DNA of 64,000 nucleotides, taken from assembly GCF_015160855.1 (NCBI RefSeq), contig NZ_CP063373.1, positions 1,054,001 to 1,118,000 on the forward strand, written 5' to 3'. Both the position numbers and the translations under genes were made by a program. Shown piece after piece: positions 35,654 through 44,824 of the stretch. This DNA comes from Streptomyces ferrugineus. GTDB lineage: Bacteria > Actinomycetota > Actinomycetes > Streptomycetales > Streptomycetaceae. The notes under the pieces are model-generated. The model was given only the letters and a program-made list of their open reading frames with translations, was not told the DNA's origin and searched no databases. Every line of letters starts with the position of its first letter. Within the stretch, counting starts at the first letter, position 1.

Positions 35654-37483
35654 ATGACCCAGCCGCCGCCTCCGCCGCCCAACCAGCCCCCGCCGGGCGG
35701 GTTCGGCCCGCCGCAGGACCAGCCGCCCCAGCAGCAAGGGGGCGGCGGCTTCGGCGCACCCCAGCCACCACCGCAGCAGCCCCCGCAGCCGCCGCAGGGC
35801 CCGCAGCCGCCGCAGCCCGGATACGGCTATCCCCAGGCGCCGCAGCCACCTCAGCCACCTCAGCCACTGCAGGGAGCTCCCGCGGCCCCGCCCGGGTACG
35901 GCTACCCCGCTCAGCAGCCCGCCGCCCCCTACGGGCAGCCGCAGAACCCGTACGCCCAGCCGCCCGGCTACGGCTATCCGCAGCAGACCGTGCCGATGCA
36001 CCCCCAGCCCGGCCAGGGCGGCGGAGGCGGCAGGTCCAGCTCGCAGCTCGCCGTCATCGTGGCGGCCGCCGTCGTGGCGATCGCCCTGATCATCGGCGGT
36101 GGCGTCTGGTACGCGAACTCCGGTGACGACGGCGCCAAGGACGACACCGCCAGCTCCAGCGGCGGCACCGGAGGCGGGGGCGACGGCGAGGGGGGCGGTG
36201 GCTTCGACGCCCCCGACGGCACGGAGAAGGTGCCCTCGAACACCACCTCCCAGGTCCTCTTCCAGGTCCCGGCGCCCAACGTCGACGACGACACCAGCAT
36301 CTCCGTGCCCGGCTCGTGGCTGACCGACAAGGCGTACGTCAAGAGCGGCGTCGCGGAGATCGTCGGCTACGACCCCGACAAGGGCAGCGAGCTGTGGACG
36401 GTCAAGCTGCCCGGCCCGGTCTGCCAGGCCAGCAAGCACATGACCGAGGACCACGTCACGGCCGTCGCGTTCGAGCCCGCGATGCCGACCGAGGACAAGC
36501 CCTCGCACGGCTGCACCCAGATCGCGGCGATCGACCTCGACGCCGGCAAGAAGCTGTGGACCAAGACCGCCAAGGGCAAGAACGGGGAGATCCGGTACGA
36601 CAACGTCACCGTCAGCGGGGGCACGGTCGCGGCCGGCGGCACCAGCGGCGGCGCGGCGTGGGACGTCGGGTCCGGCAGGCAGCTGTGGGTCCCCAAGACC
36701 GACGACAACTGCTACGACCTCGGGTACGCCGGCGGTCCGAAGCTGGTCGTCGTCCGCAAGTGCGGCAGCTACGAGCAGCCCCAGCTGAACATCCAGACCG
36801 TCGACCCGAAGACCGGGAACGTCATCTCCGACTACAAGATGGCCGCCGGCGTCGAGTACGCCAGCGTCATCTCCACCGACCCGCTGGTCGTGGCCGCCGA
36901 GCTCGGCCAGTCCAAGGACGCCGTCGGCATCACGGACGTCTTCTCGATCGACAACAGGACCGGCAAGCTGCGCATCCGTGTCTCCGTGCCGGGCGACCGG
37001 TTCGCGGCCCGCTGCTCCGGTGTCACCACGATCGAGGCGTGCACGGGTGTCGTGGTGGGCAACGACCGGCTCTACGTGGAGACCGAACAGCACGCCGGCG
37101 GTGGCGAGTACGGCCGGACCAACGAGATCGTCGCGTTCGATCTCGCCACCGGCAAGCAGACCGGGCAGCGTGCGGACGCGGGCGACCGGTACACGATCTC
37201 GCCGCTGCGCATGGACGGCGGCAATCTGATCGCGTACAAGCGTCCGCCGTACGACAAGGGCGGTCAGATCGTCAGCATCGACGGCGGCAGTTTCGAGGAG
37301 ACGAAGCTGCTGGAGAATCCGGCCACGAAGACGGTGCGGGACGTGGAGACGCGGATGTCGCCGGACTACGCCGAGATTCTGTACTCGCAGGGGCGTCTGT
37401 ACATGTCCGCCAAGTTCGCGAGCGAGCTGGGGAGTTCGGACACCCGCAAGGCGCATGTGATCGCGTTCGGCGCGACCGGCTGA
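35654..37483 (+). CDS. Membrane-anchored PQQ-type beta-propeller protein with Pro/Gln-rich N-terminus (copy 2)
   Basis: A 609-residue paralogue of the preceding gene with the same plan: a Pro/Gln/Tyr/Gly-rich cytoplasmic region (residues 1-125), one membrane helix (SSQLAVIVAAAVVAIALIIGGGVWYA), a Gly/Asp linker and a beta-propeller domain (IGYDPDKGSELWTVKLP-like strands, IDLDAGKKLWTKT, FDLATGKQTGQRA). Cysteines occur in matching propeller positions in both copies (for example PVCQASKH and DDNCYDLGYAGG), suggesting disulphides outside the membrane. Spacing is 86 bp from copy 1, so they are probably co-transcribed. A terminator follows. Confidence 0.82.
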   Translation: MTQPPPPPPNQPPPGGFGPPQDQPPQQQGGGGFGAPQPPPQQPPQPPQGPQPPQPGYGYPQAPQPPQPPQPLQGAPAAPPGYGYPAQQPAAPYGQPQNPYAQPPGYGYPQQTVPMHPQPGQGGGGGRSSSQLAVIVAAAVVAIALIIGGGVWYANSGDDGAKDDTASSSGGTGGGGDGEGGGGFDAPDGTEKVPSNTTSQVLFQVPAPNVDDDTSISVPGSWLTDKAYVKSGVAEIVGYDPDKGSELWTVKLPGPVCQASKHMTEDHVTAVAFEPAMPTEDKPSHGCTQIAAIDLDAGKKLWTKTAKGKNGEIRYDNVTVSGGTVAAGGTSGGAAWDVGSGRQLWVPKTDDNCYDLGYAGGPKLVVVRKCGSYEQPQLNIQTVDPKTGNVISDYKMAAGVEYASVISTDPLVVAAELGQSKDAVGITDVFSIDNRTGKLRIRVSVPGDRFAARCSGVTTIEACTGVVVGNDRLYVETEQHAGGGEYGRTNEIVAFDLATGKQTGQRADAGDRYTISPLRMDGGNLIAYKRPPYDKGGQIVSIDGGSFEETKLLENPATKTVRDVETRMSPDYAEILYSQGRLYMSAKFASELGSSDTRKAHVIAFGATG

Positions 37484-37485
37484 GT

Positions 37486-37524
37486 ACGGCCCCCCTTTCC
37501 TGGTCGGGAACGGGGGGCCGTTTC
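37486..37524 (+). terminator. Hairpin terminator after the propeller pair
   Basis: Arms ACGGCCCCCC (37486-37495) and GGGGGGCCGT (37512-37521) pair perfectly over 10 bp and are followed by TTCG. Confidence 0.75.
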
Positions 37525-37771
37525 GTGTACTGCCTCAACGCTGTCGAATGCGCGGAAAGCCAGAAAATCCGCCGTTCCGGGGCACTTCTCGCCGGTAGGG
37601 GGAGCGCAATGTCGAACAAGCGTGTAGCTTCCGGGGGCATGAAGGGCGGGGGAGCCGGGAGGGGGCTTCTGTCCGCGCGGACCAGTGGGCATCCATAGTG
37701 GGGCATCCGGACTGGCGCGGTCGGTCCTGGGTAGTGATGGGGATCCATTGGGGGGACTGGGGGGTTGCTCG

Positions 37772-38467
37772 ATGGGAGTGCGGCTCATGGTGGTCGACGA
37801 CCACCGATTGCTCGCGGAGGCGCTGGCCTCGGCGCTGAAGCTGCGGGGGCACCGGGTGCTGGCCGCGGCGGCGCCTGCCGCGGGGGCGGCGGAGCTGGTG
37901 ATCACGCGGGCGCCCGAGGTGTGCCTGCTGGGGACGGCGACGCCTGCGGAGCCGGGGATGTTCGATCCGGTGGCGAAGATCAAGCGGGAGCGGCCGCAGG
38001 TGGCGGTGTTGGTGCTGGGGCCGGTGCCGAGTCCGCGCGGGATAGCGGCGGCGTTCGCGGCCGGGGCCTCCGGTTATGTCCGGCACGATGAGCGCATAGA
38101 GGGCGTGGAGCGGGCGATCATGAAGGCGCGGGCGGGGGAGGCGGCGGTGGCGCCGCAGTTGCTGCAGGGTGCGTTCAGTGAGCTGCTGAACCCTGCGGCG
38201 CAGCCGGACGACGAGGGGCAGCGCCTGCTTCAGATGCTCACGCCCCGGGAGGTCGAGGTCCTGGTCCGGGTGGCCGACGGCGAGGACACCCGCCTGATCG
38301 CGGCCGGAATGGGCATCGCACCGTCGACTGCACGCACCCATGTCCAACGGGTACTGATGAAACTGGGCGTCGGCTCCCGGCTGGAGGCGGCGGCGTTGGC
38401 GGCGCGCACGGGGTTGCTGGACCGGGCGGGGCCGTTGCCGGAGGGGGACGCGGGGGTGGAGCCGTGA
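37772..38467 (+). CDS. Orphan LuxR-type response regulator lacking the phospho-acceptor Asp
   Basis: A 231-residue protein with an N-terminal receiver-like domain (VRLMVVDDHRLLAEALASAL) and a C-terminal LuxR HTH (LTPREVEVLVRVADGEDTRLIAAGMGIAPSTARTHVQRVLMKLGV). The acidic pocket D9-D10 is kept, but the position of the phospho-acceptor Asp is Gly54 (EVCLLGTATPAE), the conserved Thr/Ser is Gly83 and the conserved Lys is Arg104. It therefore cannot be a conventional phospho-relay regulator. No kinase is adjacent. The ATG at 37772 lies behind GGGGGG. A 29-codon ORF with a GGGGGAG site (37609-37698) lies upstream and may be a leader. Confidence 0.85.
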   Translation: MGVRLMVVDDHRLLAEALASALKLRGHRVLAAAAPAAGAAELVITRAPEVCLLGTATPAEPGMFDPVAKIKRERPQVAVLVLGPVPSPRGIAAAFAAGASGYVRHDERIEGVERAIMKARAGEAAVAPQLLQGAFSELLNPAAQPDDEGQRLLQMLTPREVEVLVRVADGEDTRLIAAGMGIAPSTARTHVQRVLMKLGVGSRLEAAALAARTGLLDRAGPLPEGDAGVEP

Positions 38468-38531
38468 TGCCTGCGGCGCATGTGCGGGTTCGGTGGGGGT
38501 GCGCGTAGCGCCTTTGGGTGCGTTGTGGGTC

Positions 38532-38641
38532 GGGGCCGTGGCGGGGGGTGTCCGTCCTCGGACCGGCGGCTGGCGTCGGGCAGAGTGCTGACCGCCCCTT
38601 GACGCCGGCCACTGCGGGCGGACACCCCCCACCACGTCCCC
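38532..38641. repeat. Large imperfect inverted repeat
   Basis: Arms 38532-38554 and 38619-38641 (core GTGGCGGGGGGTGTCCG against CGGACACCCCCCACCAC) match at about 21 of 23 positions around a 64-base centre that can also fold (GGCGTC/GACGCC). It lies 65 bp after the response regulator and could be a terminator or an element end. Confidence 0.6.
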
Positions 38642-38778
38642 TTCCCGCCGTGGGCGGCTGCGGGCCGGTGGGGGTACGCCGGTCCGCACCTCGCAACCCG
38701 TGCGGCCCAGGGACCCTTCTCGATGCCGTCCGGCACCACCCAGCCGTCCGGCACCCGAGGACGGGCTCTCACCGACCT

Positions 38779-39209
38779 GCTGGGCGTCACCTTTCAACGT
38801 CGGCCGGCACAGTCCAGCCCGTCCGGCGTTTGAGGACGGCCTCCCACCATCCCGAATCCCCACCCACCGACCGCCACTCACCGGCAGGGCCGGCCCCTCT
38901 CAGCAGGCCGGCACCCTCCAGCCGTCTGGCGTCCGAGGACGGGCTCTCACCATCCCCGACCCCCGCTCACCCGCAGGACCGGCCCCTCTCAGCAGGCCGG
39001 CACCCTCCAGCCGTCTGGCGTCCGAGGACGGGCTCTCACCATCCCCGGCCCCCGCTCACCGGCAGGTCCGGCCCCTCTCAGCAGGCCGGCACCCTCCAGC
39101 GGTCCGGTGTCCGAGGACGGGCTCTCACCATCCCGAGCCCCCACCCACCCGCTGGGCGCCACCTTTCAGCGCCGGTCGGCGCAATCCAGCCCGTCCGGCG
39201 TTTGAGGAC
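38779..39209. repeat. Composite repeat array: three 89-bp units between two 59-bp direct repeats
   Basis: Three tandem units of 89 bp (about 38882-38970, 38971-39059, 39060-39148) share CAGCAGGCCGGCACCCTCCA and the TCCGAGGACGGGCTCTCACC block. They are bracketed by two related 59-bp copies (38779-38837 and 39151-39209) ending CCGTCCGGCGTTTGAGGAC, a sequence I recognise as a widespread Streptomyces intergenic repeat. Confidence 0.75.
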
Positions 39210-39337
39210 AAGGCCCCTTCAGGGCCGGAGCGGGGTCTGGGGCGGCAGCCCCAGGGGGGTCGAAGGGGCGGAGTCCCTGGGGATGGGACGGGTAGGGGCG
39301 GCGGGGGCGAGGGAAGCGGGGGATGAGGGTGGGTGGG

Positions 39338-39676
39338 TCAGGGAGTGGGGGGCTCGTTTTCCGACGGGGTGGTGTCGGGTGGGGGCGGGGCCGTGGGGCG
39401 TAGCTTCAGCCAGGTGAGGAAGAACAGGCCGAGGAGCAGCATGCCCAGGCCGGTCCAGAGGTTGATGTTCACGCCCTCGGCCTTGTCGATCGCCGCGTCG
39501 TCGTCCGTGAGACCGACGATGGTGACGATGACGCCGTAGAGGACGAAGAGCCCGCCGATGATGCGCCGGATGTCGAAGAGGCGGGCCGCCGTCGCGGACT
39601 TGCCCTCGAGTTCGCTGACCTCGCGCTGGACGTCCTTCTCGGTGAACGGGGAGGGGTGTTCGGAGTTGTCGCTCAT
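39338..39676 (-). CDS. Small two-helix membrane protein next to the symporter
   Basis: A 112-residue protein with an acidic N-terminal segment (SPFTEKDVQREVSELEG), two membrane helices (RRIIGGLFVLYGVIVTIVGLT and LWTGLGMLLLGLFFLTWLKL) and a Pro-rich tail. It starts 20 bp after the sodium/solute symporter and is probably its accessory subunit or a co-expressed partner, similar in layout to small companions of SSS-family transporters. Its exact role is unknown. Confidence 0.82.
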   Translation of the reverse strand: MSDNSEHPSPFTEKDVQREVSELEGKSATAARLFDIRRIIGGLFVLYGVIVTIVGLTDDDAAIDKAEGVNINLWTGLGMLLLGLFFLTWLKLRPTAPPPPDTTPSENEPPTP

Positions 39677-39696
39677 GGTGTCTCAGGCCTCCTTCG

Positions 39697-41436
39697 TCAG
39701 AACGAGAACGGGATGTAGCAGGCGGCCGCCAGCACCACGGCACCCCAGCCCAGCAACGCCGGCTTGCGGTACCACGCGTCGTCGCCCTTGGCCGGCGGCT
39801 CGGTCATGCCGGGGGAGCGGGTGCCGTAGACCAGGCCCTGGAGTTCCTCCGTCGGCTTGGGGGCCGTGAAGAGGGTGACGGCCACCATGACGACCGCGCC
39901 GGCCACGAAGCCCGCGATCGCGGAGACGAAGTTGGCGCCCTGGTCGGAGGGGATGGAGACGATGTCCTGCTTGTAGAGGACGAAGTAGTTCACCATCGCT
40001 GCTGTCGTGCCGGCCAGCAGGCCCCAGAAACCCGACTTCATCGACGCCCGCTTCCAGAACATGCCGATGATGAAGACCACGAACATCGGCACGTTGAAGA
40101 AGGAGAACAGGGTCTGGAGGTAGCTCATGATGTTGGAGAAGGAGGACGCCAGGAACGCCGTGCCGATCGATGCCAGGACGCCGATCGCCGTGATCAGGCG
40201 GCCGAAGCCGACGTAGTAGGAGTCCTCTCGGTCCTTCACCACGTACTTCGCCCAGATGTCCGTGGTGAACACGGTGTTGAACGATGAGACGTTGGCCGCC
40301 ATGCCCGCCATGAAGGCCGCCAGGAGGCCCGTCACCGCGATGCCCAGTACGCCGTTGGGCAGCAGGCCCTGCATGAGGTAGGGGATCGCGTCGTTGTACT
40401 GGTAGCCCGATTCGGAGGTGCCGAAGCCGGGGACCAGGGCCGCCGCCGCAAGGCCGGGGATCATCACCAGGAACACGATGAAGATCTTCGGGAACGCCGC
40501 GATCAGCGGGGTGCGCTGCGCCGCCGAGAGGTTCTTCGCGGACAGGGCCCGCTGGACCTCCGCGAAGTTCGTCGTCCAGTAGCCGAAGGACAGCACGAAG
40601 CCGAGGCCCAGGACGATCGTCAGCCAGTTCGCGCCCAGCGGGTTCGCGTCGCCGATGCCCGTGCCGCCCCAGGCGGTGACGAAGTCGTCGCCGTGGGACT
40701 TGGTGAGCGTGTCCGTCAGGCCGTCCCAGCCGCCCACCTTCTTCAGCGCCAGCACGGTGATCGGGATCAGCGCCGCCAGGATCACGAAGAACTGCAGGAC
40801 CTCGTTGTAGATCGCCGACGACAGGCCGCCGAGGGTGATGTAGGCCAGCACGAAGAAGCCCGCCACGACGATCGCCACCCACTCCGGCCAGCCCAGCAGG
40901 GCCTCGACCACGATCGCCAGGGCGTACAGGTTCACGCCGGCGATCAGGATCGCGGCGAAGGCGAACAGGATCGAACTGAGCAGGTGCGCCCACTTGTCGA
41001 AGCGCAGGAGGAGGAACTCGGGTACCGAGCGGACCTTGCTGCCGTAGTAGAAGGGCATCATCACCAGGCCGAGGAAGACCATGGCCGGGATGGCGCCGAT
41101 CCAGTACCAGTGGACGGTGTAGGCGCCGTACTGCGCGCTGTTCGCCGCCATGCCCAGGATCTCCGTCGCGGCCAGGTTGGCGGAGATGAAGGCCAGGCCG
41201 GTGACCCAGGCCGGCAGGGAGCGGCCGGAGAGGAAGAAGTCGAGGCTGGTCTTGACCGAGCGGCGGGCCGCGAATCCGATGCCCAGCACGGCGACGAAGT
41301 AGATGCCGAGCAGTGTGTAGTCGACCCAGTTCGTGGGGAGCCGTAGCTCGGCGGCGAGGTAGGTGGGGGAAGTGGGGGAAGTGGGGGAAGTGGGGGAAGT
41401 GAGAGGCCCCGTGGGGGAAATTGTGGGGGTTTGCAT
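39697..41436 (-). CDS. Sodium:solute symporter (SSS family), probable galactose/glucose uptake
   Basis: A 579-residue transporter with about 14 helices of the LeuT-like SSS fold (FFLSGRSLPAWVTGLAFISANLAATEILGMAANSAQYG is the sodium/sugar signature; EVQRALSAKNLSAAQRTPLIA). It resembles SGLT-type sugar symporters, and its divergent placement against galT-galE-galK suggests galactose uptake, an inference. The N-terminus contains TSP repeated four times (TSPTSPTSPTSPT), encoded by a 9-bp tandem repeat. The ATG at 41436 has only a weak GAAGCGAG site. Confidence 0.88.
   Translation of the reverse strand: MQTPTISPTGPLTSPTSPTSPTSPTYLAAELRLPTNWVDYTLLGIYFVAVLGIGFAARRSVKTSLDFFLSGRSLPAWVTGLAFISANLAATEILGMAANSAQYGAYTVHWYWIGAIPAMVFLGLVMMPFYYGSKVRSVPEFLLLRFDKWAHLLSSILFAFAAILIAGVNLYALAIVVEALLGWPEWVAIVVAGFFVLAYITLGGLSSAIYNEVLQFFVILAALIPITVLALKKVGGWDGLTDTLTKSHGDDFVTAWGGTGIGDANPLGANWLTIVLGLGFVLSFGYWTTNFAEVQRALSAKNLSAAQRTPLIAAFPKIFIVFLVMIPGLAAAALVPGFGTSESGYQYNDAIPYLMQGLLPNGVLGIAVTGLLAAFMAGMAANVSSFNTVFTTDIWAKYVVKDREDSYYVGFGRLITAIGVLASIGTAFLASSFSNIMSYLQTLFSFFNVPMFVVFIIGMFWKRASMKSGFWGLLAGTTAAMVNYFVLYKQDIVSIPSDQGANFVSAIAGFVAGAVVMVAVTLFTAPKPTEELQGLVYGTRSPGMTEPPAKGDDAWYRKPALLGWGAVVLAAACYIPFSF
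41363..41398. repeat. Four-copy 9-bp coding repeat in the symporter N-terminus
   Basis: GTGGGGGAA is repeated four times exactly (minus strand TTCCCCCAC), encoding Thr-Ser-Pro units before the first helix. The 9-bp unit keeps the frame if copies are gained or lost. Confidence 0.85.
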
Positions 41437-41486
41437 ACGTACTCGCTTCGTGTCGCGAATCGATACACAGCGGAACCTACGCCCGG

Positions 41487-41579
41487 GTGTTCAGTAATTG
41501 AACACGTCGGGTGATGCTCTTTGTTGGATTGTGATGTTGACGGAGGGGGTGAGATGTGTTGTTCTGTGTTTAGTTCTGT
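41487..41579 (+). promoter_or_regulatory. gal operon control region
   Basis: Between the divergent symporter and galT lie the palindrome GTGTTCA-GTAAT-TGAACAC (41487-41505) and the direct repeats GTTCTGT at 41561 and 41573. The Streptomyces gal operon is known to have a galactose-inducible, glucose-repressed promoter (galP1) here; these repeats are the likely operators. Confidence 0.5.
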
Positions 41580-41595
41580 TTGATGGGAGTGCGGC

Positions 41596-42657
41596 GTGAA
41601 GAAGACCTCGACCCGACTGGCCGACGGTCGTGAGCTCATCTACTACGACCTGCGCGACGACACCGTGCGGGACGCGGTCGACCGCCGTCCCCTGGACCGG
41701 ACCGTCACCACGTCCGAGATCCGTCATGACGTGCTGCTCGGGGACTCCGTCGCCATCGCCTCGCACCGGCAGGGGCGGACCTACCATCCGCCGGCCGACC
41801 AGTGCCCGCTGTGCCCCTCCGAGGGCGACCGGCTGAGCGAGATCCCGGACTCGTCGTACGACGCCGTCGTCTTCGAGAACCGCTTCCCCTCGCTCGCCGG
41901 CGACTCCGGGCGCTGCGAGGTCGTCTGCTTCACCTCCGACCACAACGCGTCCTTCGCCGACCTCACCGAGGAGCAGGCGCGGCTCGTGCTCGACGCCTGG
42001 ACCGACCGGACCTCCGAGCTGTCGTCCCTGCCCTTCGTCGAGCAGGTGTTCTGCTTCGAGAACCGCGGTGCCGAGATCGGCGTGACGCTCCAGCACCCCC
42101 ACGGACAGATCTACGCCTATCCCTTCACCACCCCGCGCACCGCCCTGATGCTGCGCTCCCTCGCCGCGCACAAGGACGCCACCGGCGGCGAGAACCTCTT
42201 CGACGCCGTCGTCGAGCGTGAACTCGCCGGCGAGCGGGTCGTCCTGGAGGGTGAACACTGGGTGGCCTTCGTGCCGTACGCCGCGCACTGGCCGTACGAG
42301 ATCCACCTGTACCCGAAGCGCCGGGTGCCCGATCTGCTCGCCCTGGACGAAGAGGCGCGCTCAGAGTTCCCCAAGGTTTATCTGGAACTCTTGAGGCGCT
42401 TCGACCGGATCTTCGGGGAAGGTGAGCCTCCCACGCCGTACATCGCCGCCTGGCATCAGGCGCCGTTCGGCCAGCTGGAGGACTTCGAGGGCGTCGTGCG
42501 TGAGGACTTCGCGCTTCACCTCGAGCTTTTCACCATCCGCCGCACTTCCGGCAAGCTGAAGTTCCTCGCGGGTTCCGAATCCGGCATGAACGTGTTCATC
42601 AACGACGTGCCGCCGGAGCGCGCGGCTGAGCGACTGCGAGAGGTAGCGAGTTCATGA
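41596..42657 (+). CDS. galT: Galactose-1-phosphate uridylyltransferase
   Basis: A 353-residue HIT-superfamily enzyme of the Leloir pathway converting galactose-1-phosphate and UDP-glucose to glucose-1-phosphate and UDP-galactose. The active-site motif HPHGQ is at residues 167-171, with H169 as nucleophile, and a CPLCPSEG zinc motif occurs near residue 70. The GTG start follows GGGAG. The stop overlaps the galE start (ATGA). First gene of galT-galE-galK. Confidence 0.95.
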   Translation: MKKTSTRLADGRELIYYDLRDDTVRDAVDRRPLDRTVTTSEIRHDVLLGDSVAIASHRQGRTYHPPADQCPLCPSEGDRLSEIPDSSYDAVVFENRFPSLAGDSGRCEVVCFTSDHNASFADLTEEQARLVLDAWTDRTSELSSLPFVEQVFCFENRGAEIGVTLQHPHGQIYAYPFTTPRTALMLRSLAAHKDATGGENLFDAVVERELAGERVVLEGEHWVAFVPYAAHWPYEIHLYPKRRVPDLLALDEEARSEFPKVYLELLRRFDRIFGEGEPPTPYIAAWHQAPFGQLEDFEGVVREDFALHLELFTIRRTSGKLKFLAGSESGMNVFINDVPPERAAERLREVASS

Positions 42658-43616
42658 GCGGGAAGTTTCTGGTCACCGGTGGCGCGGGCTACGTCGGCAG
42701 CGTGGTCGCGCGGCACCTGATCGAGGCGGGCGAGGAGGTCGTCGTCCTCGACAACCTCTCCACCGGCTTCCGTGAGGGTGTGCCGTCCGGGGCGTCCTTC
42801 ATCGAGGGCGACATCCGCGACGCCGCCAAGTGGCTGGACTCCTCCTTCGACGCGGTGCTGCACTTCGCCGCGTTCTCGCAGGTCGGCGAGTCGGTCGTGA
42901 AGCCCGAGAAGTACTGGGACAACAACGTCGGCGGCACCATGGCGCTGCTCGGCGCCATGCGCGAGGCGGGCGTGCGCAAGCTGGTCTTCTCCTCGACGGC
43001 CGCCACGTACGGCGAGCCGAAGGAGGTACCGATCGTCGAGTCGGCGCCGACGCGGCCGACGAACCCGTACGGCGCCTCCAAGCTCGCCGTCGACCACATG
43101 ATCACCGGCGAGGCGGCGGCCCACGGCCTGGGCGCGGTCTCCCTCAGGTACTTCAACGTCGCGGGCGCCTACGGCGACTGCGGTGAGCGCCACGACCCCG
43201 AGTCGCACCTCATCCCGCTGGTCCTCCAGGTCGCCCAGGGCCGGCGCGACGCGATCTCCGTCTTCGGCGACGACTACCCGACGCCGGACGGCACCTGCGT
43301 GCGCGACTACATCCACGTCGCCGACCTGGCGGAGGCCCACCTGCTCGCCCTGGAGGCCGCCCGGCCCGGCGAGCACCTCATCTGCAACCTCGGCAACGGC
43401 AACGGCTTCTCCGTGCGCGAGGTCATCGAGACCGTCCGCAAGGTCACCGGGCACCCGATCCCCGAGGTCGTGGCCCCGCGCCGGGGCGGCGACCCGGCCG
43501 CCCTGGTCGCCTCCGCCGACACCGCCCGCGAGCGGCTCGGCTGGAACCCGTCCCGGGCGGACCTCGCCGGGATCGTCGCGGACGCGTGGGAGTTCGCGCA
43601 GCGGCGCGGCAACTAG
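42654..43616 (+). CDS. galE: UDP-glucose 4-epimerase
   Basis: A 320-residue extended SDR enzyme. The NAD motif [12 protein letters not shown] starts at residue 6, the catalytic YGASK follows NP near residue 140, and [10 protein letters not shown] precedes it. It interconverts UDP-galactose and UDP-glucose. It overlaps galT by four bases, so expression is coupled; galK follows after 26 bp. Confidence 0.95.
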   Translation: MSGKFLVTGGAGYVGSVVARHLIEAGEEVVVLDNLSTGFREGVPSGASFIEGDIRDAAKWLDSSFDAVLHFAAFSQVGESVVKPEKYWDNNVGGTMALLGAMREAGVRKLVFSSTAATYGEPKEVPIVESAPTRPTNPYGASKLAVDHMITGEAAAHGLGAVSLRYFNVAGAYGDCGERHDPESHLIPLVLQVAQGRRDAISVFGDDYPTPDGTCVRDYIHVADLAEAHLLALEAARPGEHLICNLGNGNGFSVREVIETVRKVTGHPIPEVVAPRRGGDPAALVASADTARERLGWNPSRADLAGIVADAWEFAQRRGN

Positions 43617-43642
43617 AACGTACGAAAGGTCAGGGTCAGGGG

Positions 43643-44806
43643 ATGAGCGTCGACACGGCAGCCGCGGTCGCCGAGCGGTTCAGGGAGCTGTACGGGGCCG
43701 AGCCGGAGGGGGTGTGGGCCGCGCCGGGCCGGGTCAACCTGATCGGCGAGCACACCGACTACAACGACGGCTTCGTCATGCCGTTCGCGCTGCCGCACAC
43801 CGCGGTCGCGGCGGTCTCGCGGCGCGCGGACGGCGTCCTGCGGCTGCACTCGGCCGACGTCGAGGGCGGCGTGGTGGAGCTGCGGCTCGACGACCTGCGC
43901 CCCGAGACGGACCGGAACTGGACGGCGTACCCGTCGGGCGTCGTCTGGGCCCTGCGCCAGGCCGGCCACGCGGTGACCGGCGCCGACATCCACCTCGCCT
44001 CGACGGTCCCGGCGGGCGCGGGCCTGTCGTCGTCGGCGGCCCTGGAGGTCGTGGTCGCGCTCGCGCTCAACGACCTCTACGACCTGGGCCAGAAGGGCTG
44101 GCAGCTGGCCCGCCTGTGCCAGCGCGCCGAGAACGTCTACGTCGGCGCCCCGGTCGGCATCATGGACCAGACCGCGTCCGCCTGCTGCGAGGCCGGCCAC
44201 GCCCTCTTCCTCGACACCCGTGACCTCTCCCAGCGGCAGATCCCCTTCGACCTGGCCGCCGAGGGCATGCGCCTGCTCGTCGTCGACACCCAGGTCAAGC
44301 ACTCCCACAGCGAGGGCGAGTACGGCAAGCGCCGCGCGGGCTGCGAGAAGGGCGCGGCCCTGCTGGGCGTCGACGCGCTCAGGGACGTCGCCTACGACGG
44401 CCTGGACGCGGCCCTCGAGCGGCTCGGCGACGACGAGGAGGTCCGCCGGCTGGTCCGGCACGTGGTCACGGAGGACCAGCGTGTCGAACGCGTCGTCGCC
44501 CTGCTGGAGTCCGGTGAGACACGGGCGATCGGCCCGGTGCTGACGCAGGGCCACGCCTCCCTGCGCGACGACTTCCGCATCTCCTGCCCCGAGCTGGACC
44601 TGGTCGTGGACACGGCCCTGGCGGGCGGCGCCCTCGGCGCCCGCATGACCGGCGGCGGCTTCGGCGGCTCGGCGATCGTGCTGGCCGAGGCGGCCGACGT
44701 CGAGACCATCACCAAGGCGGTCGAAGAGGCCTTCGCCGCGGCCGGGTTCACCGCGCCGCGCGTGTTCGAGGCGGTGCCGGCGGCGGGCGCCCGGCGGCTG
44801 AGCTGA
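43643..44806 (+). CDS. galK: Galactokinase
   Basis: A 387-residue GHMP kinase. The galactokinase signature GRVNLIGEHTDYNDGFVMP is near residue 30, the ATP loop PAGAGLSSSAALEV near 125, and the third motif GARMTGGGFGGSAIVL near 335. It phosphorylates galactose for galT. The ATG at 43643 follows CAGGGTCAGGGG; an upstream in-frame ATG inside galE is rejected. A terminator follows. Confidence 0.95.
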   Translation: MSVDTAAAVAERFRELYGAEPEGVWAAPGRVNLIGEHTDYNDGFVMPFALPHTAVAAVSRRADGVLRLHSADVEGGVVELRLDDLRPETDRNWTAYPSGVVWALRQAGHAVTGADIHLASTVPAGAGLSSSAALEVVVALALNDLYDLGQKGWQLARLCQRAENVYVGAPVGIMDQTASACCEAGHALFLDTRDLSQRQIPFDLAAEGMRLLVVDTQVKHSHSEGEYGKRRAGCEKGAALLGVDALRDVAYDGLDAALERLGDDEEVRRLVRHVVTEDQRVERVVALLESGETRAIGPVLTQGHASLRDDFRISCPELDLVVDTALAGGALGARMTGGGFGGSAIVLAEAADVETITKAVEEAFAAAGFTAPRVFEAVPAAGARRLS

Positions 44807-44824
44807 GCCCGCGGAAGCCGCAGA

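Larger units (their letters stand above)
38468..39337. other. 870-bp gene-free region filled with repeats
   Basis: No credible gene was found. Long ORFs here are artefacts of low stop density in a repetitive, GC-rich stretch. The region holds a large imperfect palindrome (38532-38641) and a repeat array (38779-39209), then a segment GGAGCGGGGTCTGGGGCGGC typical of dispersed Streptomyces repeats up to the stop of the small membrane protein gene. Confidence 0.7.

Noticed and set aside
37609..37698. 29-codon ORF with GGGGGAG site upstream of the orphan regulator
   Set aside because: It could be a leader peptide, but nothing beyond the ribosome site supports it, so it is not listed as a gene.
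38518..39417. ORFs of about 200-300 aa through the repeat array
   Set aside because: Low-complexity Pro/Ser/Arg translations of tandem repeats with no ribosome site or domain.
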